Assembly (NCBI RefSeq): GCF_001273845.1
Contig: NZ_JHBW01000063.1
Location: 124,001-188,000, forward strand
From: Leucobacter musarum subsp. musarum
GTDB taxonomy: Bacteria; Actinomycetota; Actinomycetes; Actinomycetales; Microbacteriaceae
DNA: 64,000 bases
Direction: 5' to 3'
Shown one piece after another: positions 33,911-42,994 of the stretch; the stretch's first letter is position 1, and every line of letters starts with the position of its first letter. The notes beneath the pieces were generated by a model. That model saw only the letters and a program-made list of their open reading frames with translations, was not told the DNA's origin and searched no databases. The position numbers and the translations under genes were made by a program.

Positions 33911-36900
33911 CTACTGCGTCGGCGGCTGCGGGGCGTCCGGCGCATCTGAGGCGCCAGGAGCCTCCGGCCCCTCGGCGGCAGTCGCCCCGCCGCCTTTCGC
34001 GGCACGCCGCTCCGCCTGAGCGGCAGTCCGCGCTTCGCGCTTCGCCGCCTTCGCGTCGGCCTTCGCCGCACGTGCCTCCAGCTTCGCCGACCGGCGATCG
34101 GCGGCAAACGACAGCTGCGCTTCGCGTGCCTCGGCCGGAGCCCCAGCGTCGTCGGCACGACGCTCCGCGCGCTGCGCGTCTCGGCGTGCCCGGCGCTCGG
34201 CCCGCTTGGCGAGCTTGCGCTCACGGCGGCGTTCGATGAGCGTGTAGAGAATCGGCACGAGGATGAGCGTCAGCAGCGTCGACGAGATGAGCCCGCCGAT
34301 CACCACGATCGCCAGCGGCTTCGAGATGAACACGCCTCCGCCGGTCAGGCCGAGCGACATCGGAATCAGCGCGAACACTGTCGCCGCGGCCGTCATGAGG
34401 ATGGGGCGCAAGCGGAGGCGTGTGCCGTGCTCCACGGCCTCGTCAAGCCCGGCGCCTGCCTCGCGCAGACGGTTGATGAGGTCCATGAGCACGATCGCGT
34501 TGGTGACGACGATGCCGATGAGCATCAGCAGACCGATGAGGGCCGGGAGGCCAAGCGGGGTGCCGGTGATGAGCAGGCCGAGGATCGCCCCGGTTGCTGC
34601 GAACGGGATCGAGATGAGCAGCACGAGGGGCCCGCGGAAGCTGCGGAACGTCGCCACCATGACGAGCAGCACGAGCATGATCGCGCCGAGCATGGCGAGT
34701 CCGAGCTGGCCGAACGCCTCATCTTGCTCGGCCGAAGCGCCGCCCTGCTCGAACGTGACGCCGGCCGGCAGATCGGTGTCGGCGATCGCTTCGTCGATGG
34801 AGAGGCTCGCGACGGCCAGCTGGCCATCTCGCGGCGTCACCGTCAGCGTGACCTGGCGCTCGCCGTCGGCGCGGGTGATCGTCGGTGCGGTCAGCTCTTC
34901 CTCGACCGTGGCGATGGCCGAGAGCGGAATCGCGGTGCCGGTGATCTCAGCCGCAGCCTTCTGCTCGGCCTCAGCGGCTTCGGCTTCGGCCTGCTGCGTG
35001 GCCGCTTCGCTCTGCGCATCGCGCAGCGCAGCGATCTGCTCGTCCATGCCGGTGATGCCGGCCTGAGCGCTTTCGATCGCGCCCTGCAGCCCGGCGAGCT
35101 GCTCGGCACGGTCCATCTGCGCCTGAACAGCGGCCTCGTCTTCCGGGCTGAGCGGGGTCTCGGGCACGATGGGTGCGGCTGACAGGGCGGCGAGCTGCGC
35201 GTTGAGCTCACCGATCTGCCCGACGAGCTCGGCGCGCTGATTCGTGGCGTCGGCGATCTGCGTGGCCAGATCGTTCTCGGCCTTGACCTGCGCCTCTTCG
35301 GCCTTCGCCTTGGCCTGCGCTTCGAGTGCATCGGCAGCGGCCTTCTGGGCTGCCGCGGTCTGCTGCGCCGTGACGGGCAACAGAATTTCGCCGAGCTTTT
35401 CGGCGGTGCGCGTGGCGCCGGGCGTGCGCACGACGATGTCGCGCTCCTGACCCTCGTACATCAGGGTGCCGACCGTGGAGCCGGCCAGCGCCTCCTGCAC
35501 CGACTTCGCGATGGTGGCGCGGTCGAAGCCGAGTCGCGCGGCCTGATCTTCGTCCACCTTGATGCGCATCACCGGCTGCTCGCCGGCGAGCTCGCTCTTG
35601 ATCGAGCGCACGCCCTTCGCGTCGGCGAGGCGCTCTTCGAGTAGATCGCTCGCCTTGCGCAGCGCCTCGGGGTCGTTGCCCTGAATCTGCAGCGCGATGC
35701 CGTCGCCGGCACCTGAGACGAACGCATCCTGAGAGGCCAGCGCGACTTCGCCGGCATCGGGAAGCGCATCGAGCGCATCTTGCACCCGCGATTCCACCTG
35801 GGAGACATCGGCGCCATCGGTGAGCTGCAGGTCGTAGCTGATCGTCGACGGGGTGCCCGGCGTCGGCACCGGAATCGACGTCATCACGTCGGCGATTCCC
35901 GAGATCTCGCCGAGCGCCTGCTCGACGGGTTCGGCCGCGGCGACCAGATCGTCGGCAGCCTCCTTCGGCGGGGTCTGTGTCAGCTGCAGGCTCTCCTGGC
36001 CTGAGGAGCCGAGGAAATCGGTCTGAATGAACGCGGTCATGCCGAGCGTCGCGACGAGCAGCAGGCCCGAGACCATCAGGGTGATCACCGGGTGGCGGCG
36101 GGTCGCGCTGAGCGCGGGCATGAAGGTGCGCTGCAGGCGGTCGGGCTCGGTGTGGATCTCATCGAGTTCCGACGGCACGGCGGCAGGAGCGGTGACGTCG
36201 CCCGCGGGTGCGGTGAGCACTGCGGTGTCGGCGAGCGCGGTCGCCTGGTCGGGGGCGGCTTCGATGGTGGGCTGAGGATCCGCCGCCCGTGCTCGGTTCA
36301 AGAACCAGTACGCGAGCACCGGCACGATGGTGAGCGCGACGACGAGCGAGGCGATCAGCGCGATCGACACCGTCACGGCGAAGGGGCGGAAGAGCTGCCC
36401 GGCGATGCCCGAGACGAACGCGATCGGCAGGAACACCGCCACGGTGGTGAGTGTGGACGCGGTGATCGCGCCGGCGACCTGTCGCACCGAGGCGACCACG
36501 CCCTCGACCGTCAACGGCCCGTCGCCCCGTCGCCGGCTGATGTTCTCGATCACCACGATGGAGTCGTCGACGACGCGGCCAATCGCGATCGTGAGTGCGC
36601 CCAGGGTGAGGATGTTGAGGGTGTTGCCGCTCCACCAGAGCCCGATGAGCGTGATGAGCAGTGAGAGCGGAATCGAGATCGCCGCAATGATGGTGGATCG
36701 CCATGACCACAGGAACGCGAGAATCACGAGCACGGCGAACAGCAGGCCCAGCCCGCCCTCGACCGACAAGTCGTGAATCGACTGTTCGATGTACGGCGCC
36801 TGATCGAAGATCGTGACGAACTCGGCGTCGAGCGTCGGGGCGAGGCGATCGAGCTCGGCATTGACGCCGTGTGAGATTTCGACGACGTTCGCGCCCTGTG

Positions 36901-37753
36901 CCGGCGTGATCTGCAGCGTCAGCGAGGGGTTGCCGTTGACACGCGAGATGGTCTGCGCCGGCACGGCCTCGGTCGAGACGTCGGCGAAATCGGAGATCTT
37001 GACTGCGCCGTCGGCGGTCGGCACGGGGAGGTTCTGAATGTCTTCGAGCGTTGCGAGGCGCGAGCCGACGGTGATGGAGATCGGGCCCTCGGCCGAGTCG
37101 GCCTGCCCGGCCGGCAGTGCGGCGCCGTGGGCCTCGAGAATCGGCCCGAGGGTCGACGGCTCGACCTTCAACCGGGTGACGTCGGCGGCGCGCAGATCGA
37201 TCATGATGCGGTGCGCTTCCTGGCCCGCGAGGGTGACCGTGCGCACCCCGTTCACGGCCTGCAGTGCCGGCACGACGGTCTGCGCGAGCGCGTCGCCAAA
37301 GGTCTCCTGATCGCCGGTCGTGCCGGCGCTCAACATCATCGCGGGAATGTCGTCGGCGCCGCCCGACATCACCTGCAGCTCGGTACCCGACGGGAAGCTC
37401 GGCTTCAGCGCCTCGGCGGCACTGCGAATGGTGCGCAGCGTCTCCTCGTCGTCTTCGCCGAACGTCCACTCGACGGTGATCTGGGCGTCGCCGCTCGACG
37501 TCGACGAGGTCACACCCGTCACCCCCGGCACCCCGCGCACGGCCTGTTCGATCGGCTCGGTGACGCTGCTCGCCATCTCTTCAGGCGCGAGCCCCTGCGA
37601 CTGCGCAGACACAAACGCCATCGGCACCTGCATCGACGGCATCAGCTCCTGTTTGAGCGAGCCCATCGAGACGAGGCCGAGCACGGCGATCGCAAGGGTG
37701 GTCAGGCCTACGATGAGGCGATTCTTGAGGCTAGTGCGCGTGAGGAACGACAT
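33911..37753 (-). CDS. RND-family efflux transporter (HAE1/AcrB-like) with inserted coiled coil
   Basis: 1280 residues from ATG at 37753; a GTG at 37813 would add 20 residues but the ATG gives the usual RND start. Seen: LKNRLIVGLTTLAIAVLGLV (TM1), ELMPSMQVPMAFVSAQ, SFLWSWRSTIIAAISIPLSL, VDDSIVVIENISRRRG in TM4, and matching features in the second half. It exports hydrophobic compounds or lipids using protons. Odd: about residues 790-940 are an Ala/Glu/Gln-rich coiled coil inserted in the second outer domain, and the last 130 residues are a charged Arg/Ala/Lys tail. No adaptor gene is adjacent. Confidence 0.88.
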   Translation of the reverse strand: MSFLTRTSLKNRLIVGLTTLAIAVLGLVSMGSLKQELMPSMQVPMAFVSAQSQGLAPEEMASSVTEPIEQAVRGVPGVTGVTSSTSSGDAQITVEWTFGEDDEETLRTIRSAAEALKPSFPSGTELQVMSGGADDIPAMMLSAGTTGDQETFGDALAQTVVPALQAVNGVRTVTLAGQEAHRIMIDLRAADVTRLKVEPSTLGPILEAHGAALPAGQADSAEGPISITVGSRLATLEDIQNLPVPTADGAVKISDFADVSTEAVPAQTISRVNGNPSLTLQITPAQGANVVEISHGVNAELDRLAPTLDAEFVTIFDQAPYIEQSIHDLSVEGGLGLLFAVLVILAFLWSWRSTIIAAISIPLSLLITLIGLWWSGNTLNILTLGALTIAIGRVVDDSIVVIENISRRRGDGPLTVEGVVASVRQVAGAITASTLTTVAVFLPIAFVSGIAGQLFRPFAVTVSIALIASLVVALTIVPVLAYWFLNRARAADPQPTIEAAPDQATALADTAVLTAPAGDVTAPAAVPSELDEIHTEPDRLQRTFMPALSATRRHPVITLMVSGLLLVATLGMTAFIQTDFLGSSGQESLQLTQTPPKEAADDLVAAAEPVEQALGEISGIADVMTSIPVPTPGTPSTISYDLQLTDGADVSQVESRVQDALDALPDAGEVALASQDAFVSGAGDGIALQIQGNDPEALRKASDLLEERLADAKGVRSIKSELAGEQPVMRIKVDEDQAARLGFDRATIAKSVQEALAGSTVGTLMYEGQERDIVVRTPGATRTAEKLGEILLPVTAQQTAAAQKAAADALEAQAKAKAEEAQVKAENDLATQIADATNQRAELVGQIGELNAQLAALSAAPIVPETPLSPEDEAAVQAQMDRAEQLAGLQGAIESAQAGITGMDEQIAALRDAQSEAATQQAEAEAAEAEQKAAAEITGTAIPLSAIATVEEELTAPTITRADGERQVTLTVTPRDGQLAVASLSIDEAIADTDLPAGVTFEQGGASAEQDEAFGQLGLAMLGAIMLVLLVMVATFRSFRGPLVLLISIPFAATGAILGLLITGTPLGLPALIGLLMLIGIVVTNAIVLMDLINRLREAGAGLDEAVEHGTRLRLRPILMTAAATVFALIPMSLGLTGGGVFISKPLAIVVIGGLISSTLLTLILVPILYTLIERRRERKLAKRAERRARRDAQRAERRADDAGAPAEAREAQLSFAADRRSAKLEARAAKADAKAAKREARTAAQAERRAAKGGGATAAEGPEAPGASDAPDAPQPPTQ

Positions 37754-37971
37754 GAACGCTTTCGGCTGAGGCTGCGCGGCGCCGAAGCGGGCGCGCGGCT
37801 CGGAGGTCGCCACCCGGAACGCGGCCGAGCGGCGTGATCGACCCTTTCAGCTTGTCGGGTCGCGCGGGCGCGGGCATCGTCCCGCAGTACCATTCGGGTC
37901 GTCCTCCCGGATGATTCGGGAAACCCGGAAGGGTGTGGTCACGCCCGCCCGGTCGCATCCGCCCCCATGGC

Positions 37972-38029
37972 AGCGGGGTCAGTTGGGGAGGGTGCCGCAG
38001 GCGACGCACCCTCCCAAACTGACCCCGCT
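37972..38029. repeat. Near-perfect palindrome of the GGGGTCA family
   Basis: Arms AGCGGGGTCAGTTGGGGAG... (37972-37995) and its complement (38006-38029) match at 23 of 24 positions around a 10-base loop. It lies downstream of the minus-strand MFS gene and upstream of the RND gene. Confidence 0.7.
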
Positions 38030-38052
38030 CCGCGGGTCGAGGCGGCCCGGCC

Positions 38053-39276
38053 CTACCGCACGTAGCGGTCGCGGCCGGCCTGCAGCCCGAAGCCGATGAG
38101 TGCGGCGCCGAGCACGCCGAGCGTCCAGAGAGCCGGCATCCATGAGCCGGTGACGTCGTGCAGCAGGCCGATGATGGGGGTGCCCACGGCGGCGCCGAGG
38201 TACCCGACGGCCTGCGCCATGCCCGAGACGGCTGCCGCATGACGGTGGTGGTGCGTGCGCAGCCCGAAGAACGAGAGCGCCAGCACGATCGCCATGCCGC
38301 CCGCGAGGCCCCCGAGCCCGGCCCACACGGCACCCCAGGCGGGCGCGAATGCGAGGCCGAGCGCGGTGCCGATGAACAGCACGCCCGGAATCGCGCTCAG
38401 CAGCGCCTGATCGCGCAGTCGGGGGATCAACGCCGAGCAGACGGTGCTGCCGATGATGGCGACCGCGTTCATGATGAGCAGGTGCACCCCCGCAGCGGTC
38501 GGCGTGATGCCCGACGCGGCTTCGACCGAAGGCATCCACGTGATCAAGATGTAGTACCCGATCGATTGCAGCCCCATGAACGCGGTGATCTGCCAGGCCA
38601 GGCCCGACCGCCACGGCGAAAAACGATCGTGCGAGGTGCCGCCGCCGGGAAGTTCGATCGGGGTGCTCGGGGCCGCCGCGCTCGGCGACTCGGCGCGCAG
38701 GATGCGCGGCATGAGCACGGCGAGCGCGAGCAGCGCGAACCCGGCCCAGATGCCGAGCGAGAGCCTCCAGCCCAGAGCCGACGATTCGGCGAGCGGCACT
38801 GACACACCCGCGGCGATGGCGGCGAAGAGCGACTGCACGACCGAATACGCGCCTGTGACCTGCCCGATGCGGTGCGGAAAGTCGCGCTTTACCAGCGACG
38901 GCAGGGCGACGTTGATCGCGGCGATCGCGATCCCGAGCGCAATGGTGCCCACCCAGAGCCAGACACCGCCGATCGAGCGCACCACGATGCCCACGGTGAG
39001 CAGCGCCATGCTGCCGCCGAGTAGGCGTTCGAGCCCGACGCGAGCCGCGATCGTCGGCACGATGGGCGAGATACCGGCGAACGCCAGCAGCGGCAGGCTG
39101 ATGAGCATCGATGCCGCGAACGAGGTGAGACCGAGCGAGCTCTCGAGCAGGTCGAGGATCGGCCCCACCGACGTGAGCGCCGCGCGCAGGTTGCCCGCGA
39201 CCAACAGCAAACCGGCAAGAGCGAGCGCCGCCGAGGCCCCGTTCGCGAACCGCCCGTTTCCGCTCACTGCACTCAC
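38053..39276 (-). CDS. MFS transporter of the cyanate/nitroimidazole (CynX/NimT) type
   Basis: 407 residues from GTG at 39276, chosen because GAGGAG lies six bases before it; ATG at 39294 would place that site inside the gene. Seen: LLVAGNLRAALTSVGPIL, SMLISLPLLAFAGISPIVP and RVGLERLLGGSMALL, the pattern of the CP-type MFS family. About 12 membrane segments. Substrate unknown. Confidence 0.85.
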   Translation of the reverse strand: MSAVSGNGRFANGASAALALAGLLLVAGNLRAALTSVGPILDLLESSLGLTSFAASMLISLPLLAFAGISPIVPTIAARVGLERLLGGSMALLTVGIVVRSIGGVWLWVGTIALGIAIAAINVALPSLVKRDFPHRIGQVTGAYSVVQSLFAAIAAGVSVPLAESSALGWRLSLGIWAGFALLALAVLMPRILRAESPSAAAPSTPIELPGGGTSHDRFSPWRSGLAWQITAFMGLQSIGYYILITWMPSVEAASGITPTAAGVHLLIMNAVAIIGSTVCSALIPRLRDQALLSAIPGVLFIGTALGLAFAPAWGAVWAGLGGLAGGMAIVLALSFFGLRTHHHRHAAAVSGMAQAVGYLGAAVGTPIIGLLHDVTGSWMPALWTLGVLGAALIGFGLQAGRDRYVR

Positions 39277-39457
39277 CGCTGCTCCTCGTCTCATCTGCCG
39301 GGCACGCCGTGCGGAGGGCCCGAGCGGAGCGTATCACTCCGCAACGCGCCCGCGGGTCTCGACGCCGTGCGCGGTGGTGCGCTGTGGTCGCATTCCGGCT
39401 GGTACCGTGCTGGCATCGGGTCGATCGCGTCGCCGGCGACCCCTCGAAGGAGTAGAC

Positions 39458-40210
39458 ATGACGCACACCCCCGTCGCCCTCGTCACGGGTGCCACCTCTG
39501 GCATCGGCATCGAGATCGCCCGCCACCTGCGCGCGGACGGCTTCGAAGTGGTGATCTCGGGCCGCTCGCAGCAGCGCGGCGACGAGGTGGCTGCGCACCT
39601 GGGCGACGGCGTACATTTCATCGCGGCCGACATCACCGAAGCGGGTGCGGCGGCGCGCCTCGTCGCCGGGGCCGTGGCCGAAGCGGGGCGTCTCGATGTA
39701 CTCGTCAACAATGCCGGCATCGACCACACGAAAGACCTGCTCGAGGTCGCAGACGACGAGATCGTCGCGCTCTTCGAGACCAACACGTTCGCCGCGATGA
39801 AGCTGCTGCTCGCCGCCGCCCGGCAGATGCGCGCGCAGGGCGACGGCGGCGCGATCATCAACATCACATCGCGACTTGCCAGCATCGGCGTGCCGACCAT
39901 GGGCATCTACAGCGCCACCAAGGGGGCGATGCACGCCTTCACGACGGCAGCTGCGGTCGATCTGGCGCCGTACAACATCCGCGTCAACTCGGTCACTCCG
40001 GGCATGACGCGCACGCCGCTGTATCAGGAGTGGCTCGACGGGCTCGATGATCCTGATGCCGCAGCAGCGCGCGTCGCCGCGGCGATTCCACTGGGCCGGA
40101 TCGCGGAGCCCGCCGACGTGGCCGCCGCCGTCCGCTTCCTCGCGTCGCCCGGCGCCGGCTACATCACCGGCGCATCGATTCCGGTCGAGGGCGGGTACCT
40201 CGCGACGTAG
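39458..40210 (+). CDS. Short-chain dehydrogenase/reductase (SDR)
   Basis: 250 residues from ATG at 39458 with AAGGAG before it. Seen: VTGATSGIGIEIARHL, NNAGIDHTKDLLEV, the catalytic Ser in INITSRLASIG, YSATKGAMHAF with Tyr and Lys, and NSVTPGMTRTPLY. Typical FabG-like NAD(P)-dependent oxidoreductase; substrate unknown. Confidence 0.9.
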   Translation: MTHTPVALVTGATSGIGIEIARHLRADGFEVVISGRSQQRGDEVAAHLGDGVHFIAADITEAGAAARLVAGAVAEAGRLDVLVNNAGIDHTKDLLEVADDEIVALFETNTFAAMKLLLAAARQMRAQGDGGAIINITSRLASIGVPTMGIYSATKGAMHAFTTAAAVDLAPYNIRVNSVTPGMTRTPLYQEWLDGLDDPDAAAARVAAAIPLGRIAEPADVAAAVRFLASPGAGYITGASIPVEGGYLAT

Positions 40211-40215
40211 GCGCG

Positions 40216-41040
40216 CTACGCCGCGTCGGGCGTCGTCGAGCGCGGCTCGATGCGGGTCCACTCCGCATACTTCGCTGTGCGCCCGTCGCCGCTCGAACGA
40301 CCGGTGAGTCGACGCTGCACCCAGGGCACCACGTGTTCGCGGGTGTAGAGCAGCTGATCCCGCCGGGTCGGGCGCGGGATCGGATCGGCCGTGACCACCC
40401 AGTCGCTCGGGGCCGAGTACCCCAGTGCGCGCAACACGTTCGACGCCACCCGGTGATGCCCGACCGGAGCGAGGTGCAGGCGGTCAGGCGACCAGTACTG
40501 GCGGCCGGTGAGCTCGGCATCGCTCCAGTTGTCGGCGACGCGCACCCCGAGCCGTTCGGCCAGAATCTTGGCGGATCGCACCATCTCGTCACCCTTGACT
40601 CGCACGCGCTGACCGCTCGGCAAGCCCGCTGTCGGGTTGGCCCCGGCGAGCAGAATCGGCTCGGCACCAGCTTCGCGAATGCGCAGCAGCGCGCGCTCAG
40701 TCTCGCGCATGATCCAGGCGATGTCGGTGCGGGGGCGCAGCATGTCGTTGCCGCCCCCGTTGAACGTGACGATTGTCGGGCCGAGGGCCAGGGCCGGTTC
40801 GAGCTGCTCGGCCAGAATGGGGCCGAGCAGACGCCCACGGATTGCGAGATTCGCGTAGTCGATGGCCGTGCCCGTGGCGTCGGCGATGCCCTGCGCGAGC
40901 AGATCGGCCCACCCGCGCACGCTGCCGTCGGGCTGCTCATCGCCGACGCCCTCGGTGAAGCTGTCGCCGATCGCGACGTAGCGGATCAGTGCGTCTGAGC
41001 TGCTCGCAGCAGTAGGGTCGATCTCGTGGAGCTGTGACAC
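40216..41040 (-). CDS. SGNH/GDSL-family hydrolase
   Basis: 274 residues. Seen: block I nucleophile GDSFTEGVGD, block II Gly region, block III FNGGGNDMLRP and block V DRLHLAPVGHHRVA with the Asp and His. No signal peptide is evident, so it acts inside the cell on an ester or acyl group. Convergent with the SDR gene, with only five bases between stops. Confidence 0.88.
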   Translation of the reverse strand: MSQLHEIDPTAASSSDALIRYVAIGDSFTEGVGDEQPDGSVRGWADLLAQGIADATGTAIDYANLAIRGRLLGPILAEQLEPALALGPTIVTFNGGGNDMLRPRTDIAWIMRETERALLRIREAGAEPILLAGANPTAGLPSGQRVRVKGDEMVRSAKILAERLGVRVADNWSDAELTGRQYWSPDRLHLAPVGHHRVASNVLRALGYSAPSDWVVTADPIPRPTRRDQLLYTREHVVPWVQRRLTGRSSGDGRTAKYAEWTRIEPRSTTPDAA

Positions 41041-41074
41041 GTCGTCAGCTTACGCCGCCAAGAGGGGAACGCAC

Positions 41075-41491
41075 ATGAGACGCCTGCCGCTGCCGCTCGC
41101 GCTGGTGATCCTGAGCGTCGTCATTGCGGTCGTGCTGCTCGCGCTCGCGCTTATTCCGAGCGTGACCGCACCCTGGAGTCTGGTCTACGCGATCCTGTAC
41201 CTCCTTGTTCCCATCGTGCTGGGCAGTGCGATCGCGGGCCTCTGCGCGGCACTCGGCTCGCACTGGGGCCGGCAGAGCTCGGTTGGTGCGGGTCTCGGTG
41301 CCGGGCTCGGTGCGCTCGTTGGCGAGTCACCGCTCGTGGCCTACCTGATCTGGGTGATGCAGGCGAACGTTTGGGCGATCCTGCTGATCGTCGTCGCGGC
41401 GCTCGGCATCGCCGCGGGGCTCGCCTGGTTCACGGGGGCGCGCACCCGCGCCCGATCCGCGGATTCGAGCTTGCGACACGCGCTGACGTGA
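41075..41491 (+). CDS. Hypothetical four-segment membrane protein
   Basis: 138 residues. Seen: four hydrophobic stretches, the first starting at once (LPLPLALVILSVVIAVVLLAL), a Gly-rich third region (VGAGLGAGLGALVG) and a basic end. No family recognised. It starts 34 bases from the divergent SGNH hydrolase. Confidence 0.6.
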   Translation: MRRLPLPLALVILSVVIAVVLLALALIPSVTAPWSLVYAILYLLVPIVLGSAIAGLCAALGSHWGRQSSVGAGLGAGLGALVGESPLVAYLIWVMQANVWAILLIVVAALGIAAGLAWFTGARTRARSADSSLRHALT

Positions 41492-41499
41492 GCTAAGCT
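41471..41499 (+). promoter_or_regulatory. Candidate promoter of the rpmB-rpmG-rpsN operon
   Basis: TTGCGA (41471-41476) and TAAGCT (41494-41499) have a 17-base spacer. The leader to rpmB is then about 135 bases long and holds the alternative hairpins described at 41553. Confidence 0.5.
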
Positions 41500-41552
41500 C
41501 GATCTTTGGCTGTGCGCCGTCCCAGTGCACAGACCGCGCGAGCTCTCGCAGC

Positions 41553-41621
41553 GAGACCGGATCCCCGGTCGCGACGCAGGCTTGTGCAGACAAGAAATCT
41601 TGGGTGAGGCCGTCCGGTCTC
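41553..41621 (+). promoter_or_regulatory. rpmB leader with two mutually exclusive pairings
   Basis: GACCGG-ATCC-CCGGTC (41555-41570) can fold as a local hairpin. The same left strand, GAGACCGGA (41553-41561), is perfectly complementary over nine bases to TCCGGTCTC (41613-41621), just before the ribosome site GAGGAAA at 41631. Only one of the two can form. This is what a ribosomal-protein autoregulatory leader could look like; no known RNA family was recognised. Confidence 0.4.
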
Positions 41622-41641
41622 ACGGTATGAGAGGAAACATC

Positions 41642-41878
41642 ATGGCAGCAGTGTGCCAGGTGACCGGCGCCGTTCCCGGCTTCGGACACAACATTTCGCA
41701 CTCGCACCGTCGCACCAAGCGTCGGTTCGATCCCAACATCCAGAAGAAGACCTACTTCGTGCCCTCACTCGGCCGCAAGGTGACGCTCACCCTGTCGGTC
41801 AAGGGCATCAAGCTGATCGATGCCCGTGGCATCGAGTCGGTCATCGCTGATCTGCAGAAGCGCGGGGTGAAGTTCTAA
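41642..41878 (+). CDS. rpmB: 50S ribosomal protein L28 (zinc-free form)
   Basis: 78 residues with GAGGAAA upstream. Seen: [31 protein letters not shown], the L28 signature. It has one cysteine only, so it lacks the zinc-binding pairs of the C+ form. Its TAA overlaps the next ATG (TAATG), giving tight coupling to rpmG. Confidence 0.96.
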   Translation: MAAVCQVTGAVPGFGHNISHSHRRTKRRFDPNIQKKTYFVPSLGRKVTLTLSVKGIKLIDARGIESVIADLQKRGVKF

Positions 41879-42045
41879 TGGCGAAGGATAAGGACGTACG
41901 TCCGATCATCAAGCTCCGTTCGACGGCCGGCACCGGGTTCACCTACGTGACCAAGAAGAACCGTCGCAACACCCCCGACCGCCTCGTGCTCAAGAAGTAC
42001 GATCCGGTCATCCGCAAGCACGTCGAGTTCCGAGAGGAGCGTTAA
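41878..42045 (+). CDS. rpmG: 50S ribosomal protein L33 (zinc-free form)
   Basis: 55 residues. Seen: [20 protein letters not shown] and [15 protein letters not shown], the L33 pattern, with no cysteine, i.e. the C- form. It overlaps rpmB by one base and is followed at once by rpsN. Confidence 0.96.
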   Translation: MAKDKDVRPIIKLRSTAGTGFTYVTKKNRRNTPDRLVLKKYDPVIRKHVEFREER

Positions 42046-42047
42046 TC

Positions 42048-42353
42048 ATGGCGAAGAAGAGCATGATTGCGAAGAACAAGCAGCGTCAGGCGATCGTTGC
42101 CCGCTATGCGGAGAAGCGCCTCGAGCTGAAGAAGGCCCTCGTGGACCCGAACGGGACCGACGAGAGCCGCGAAGCCGCTCGCGTGGGCCTGCAGAAGCTG
42201 CCCCGCAACGCTTCGCCGGTGCGCGTGCGCAGCCGCGACGTCATCGACGGCCGCCCCCGTGGCGTGCTGACGAAGTACGGCGTCTCGCGTGTGCGTTTCC
42301 GCGACATGGCGCACCGTGGCGAGCTGCCCGGTATCACCAAGTCGAGCTGGTAA
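42048..42353 (+). CDS. rpsN: 30S ribosomal protein S14 (long, zinc-free form)
   Basis: 101 residues. Seen: [22 protein letters not shown] and [23 protein letters not shown]. It lacks the CxxC pairs of the short zinc-binding S14. Gene order rpmB-rpmG-rpsN with C- forms is common in Microbacteriaceae. A terminator follows 13 bases later. Confidence 0.96.
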   Translation: MAKKSMIAKNKQRQAIVARYAEKRLELKKALVDPNGTDESREAARVGLQKLPRNASPVRVRSRDVIDGRPRGVLTKYGVSRVRFRDMAHRGELPGITKSSW

Positions 42354-42365
42354 GCACTCCTTGCA

Positions 42366-42403
42366 GAAACGGCCGTGGATCCGTCGGGATCCGCGGCCGT
42401 TTC
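42366..42403 (+). terminator. Terminator after rpsN
   Basis: GAAACGGCCGTGGATCC pairs with GGATCCGCGGCCGTTTC around GTCG, one mismatch in 17 pairs, followed by GCGTTTG. Confidence 0.8.
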
Positions 42404-42519
42404 GCGTTTGCGGGCCGGGCGGGCGTCCGCTGGGGGCGAAATTGACGCCCTATGGCATCTCCCTGGGGAATTTCCGACCGAAGTTCCGCATCATTCCGCC
42501 GAATTGGGGTAGATTCGAA

Positions 42520-42535
42520 CCGATCATTCGATCGG
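42520..42535. promoter_or_regulatory. Inverted repeat in the hupB leader next to a -10 like TAGATT
   Basis: CCGATC-ATTC-GATCGG follows TAGATT (42510-42515), a fair -10 for hupB. It may be an early stem in the leader or an operator. No clear -35 was found. Confidence 0.35.
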
Positions 42536-42613
42536 ACCCTCCATTCGGAGGGGTACCAGAACCAAGATCTAGAGGCATGACCATTTCGGTTCATCGCCTT
42601 GGAAGGAAACAAC

Positions 42614-42892
42614 ATGGCACTCAACAAGACCGAGCTCGTCGCCAAGATCGCTGCCGAGACCGGCCAGAGCCAGGCCGCCGTCTCCAGCGTGATCGACGGA
42701 CTGTTCTCCGCTGTTTCCGAGACCGTTGCCTCGGGCGACAAGGTTTCGATCCCCGGCTGGATCTCGTTCGAGACCGCGACCACCGCTGCTCGCACCGGCC
42801 GCAACCCCCGCACCGGCGAGACCATCGACATCCCCGCTGGCAAGCGCGTCAAGGTGTCGGTTGGCTCGAAGCTCAAGGCTGCGGTCAAGTAA
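42614..42892 (+). CDS. hupB: HU-family DNA-binding protein
   Basis: 92 residues from ATG at 42614 with GGAAGGA upstream. Seen: NKTELVAKIAAETGQSQAAVSSVIDGLFSAV and FETATTAARTGRNPRTGETIDI, the DNA-wrapping arm, and KVSVGSKLKAAVK. It lacks the long Lys/Ala tail of mycobacterial HU. It compacts DNA as a homodimer. Confidence 0.96.
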   Translation: MALNKTELVAKIAAETGQSQAAVSSVIDGLFSAVSETVASGDKVSIPGWISFETATTAARTGRNPRTGETIDIPAGKRVKVSVGSKLKAAVK

Positions 42893-42904
42893 CCTCGTCT
42901 TCCT

Positions 42905-42939
42905 CAGCACCCCCGGTCGCATTGCGGCCGGGGGTGCTG
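42905..42939 (+). terminator. Terminator after hupB
   Basis: CAGCACCCCCGG and CCGGGGGTGCTG form a perfect 12-bp stem around an 11-base loop, followed by TCGTTT. Confidence 0.85.
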
Positions 42940-42994
42940 TCGTTTGAGGGAGCGCAGGGCGGGGCGGGGACCCGAGGCAGCCCCAAAGCAATCC

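Noticed and set aside
36159..37469. A 436-residue Arg/His-rich open frame on the minus strand in another frame of the RND gene
   Set aside because: Same-strand alternative frame of a gene with clear RND motifs; composition is that of a frameshifted shadow.
33911..37753. A second exporter subunit (MFP adaptor) next to the RND gene
   Set aside because: The flanking genes are a PLP enzyme and an MFS transporter; no adaptor motif was found on either strand.
41500..41641. Zur box before rpmB
   Set aside because: I looked for the TGA-N-TCA-type AT-rich dyad seen before the zinc importer and found none in this leader.
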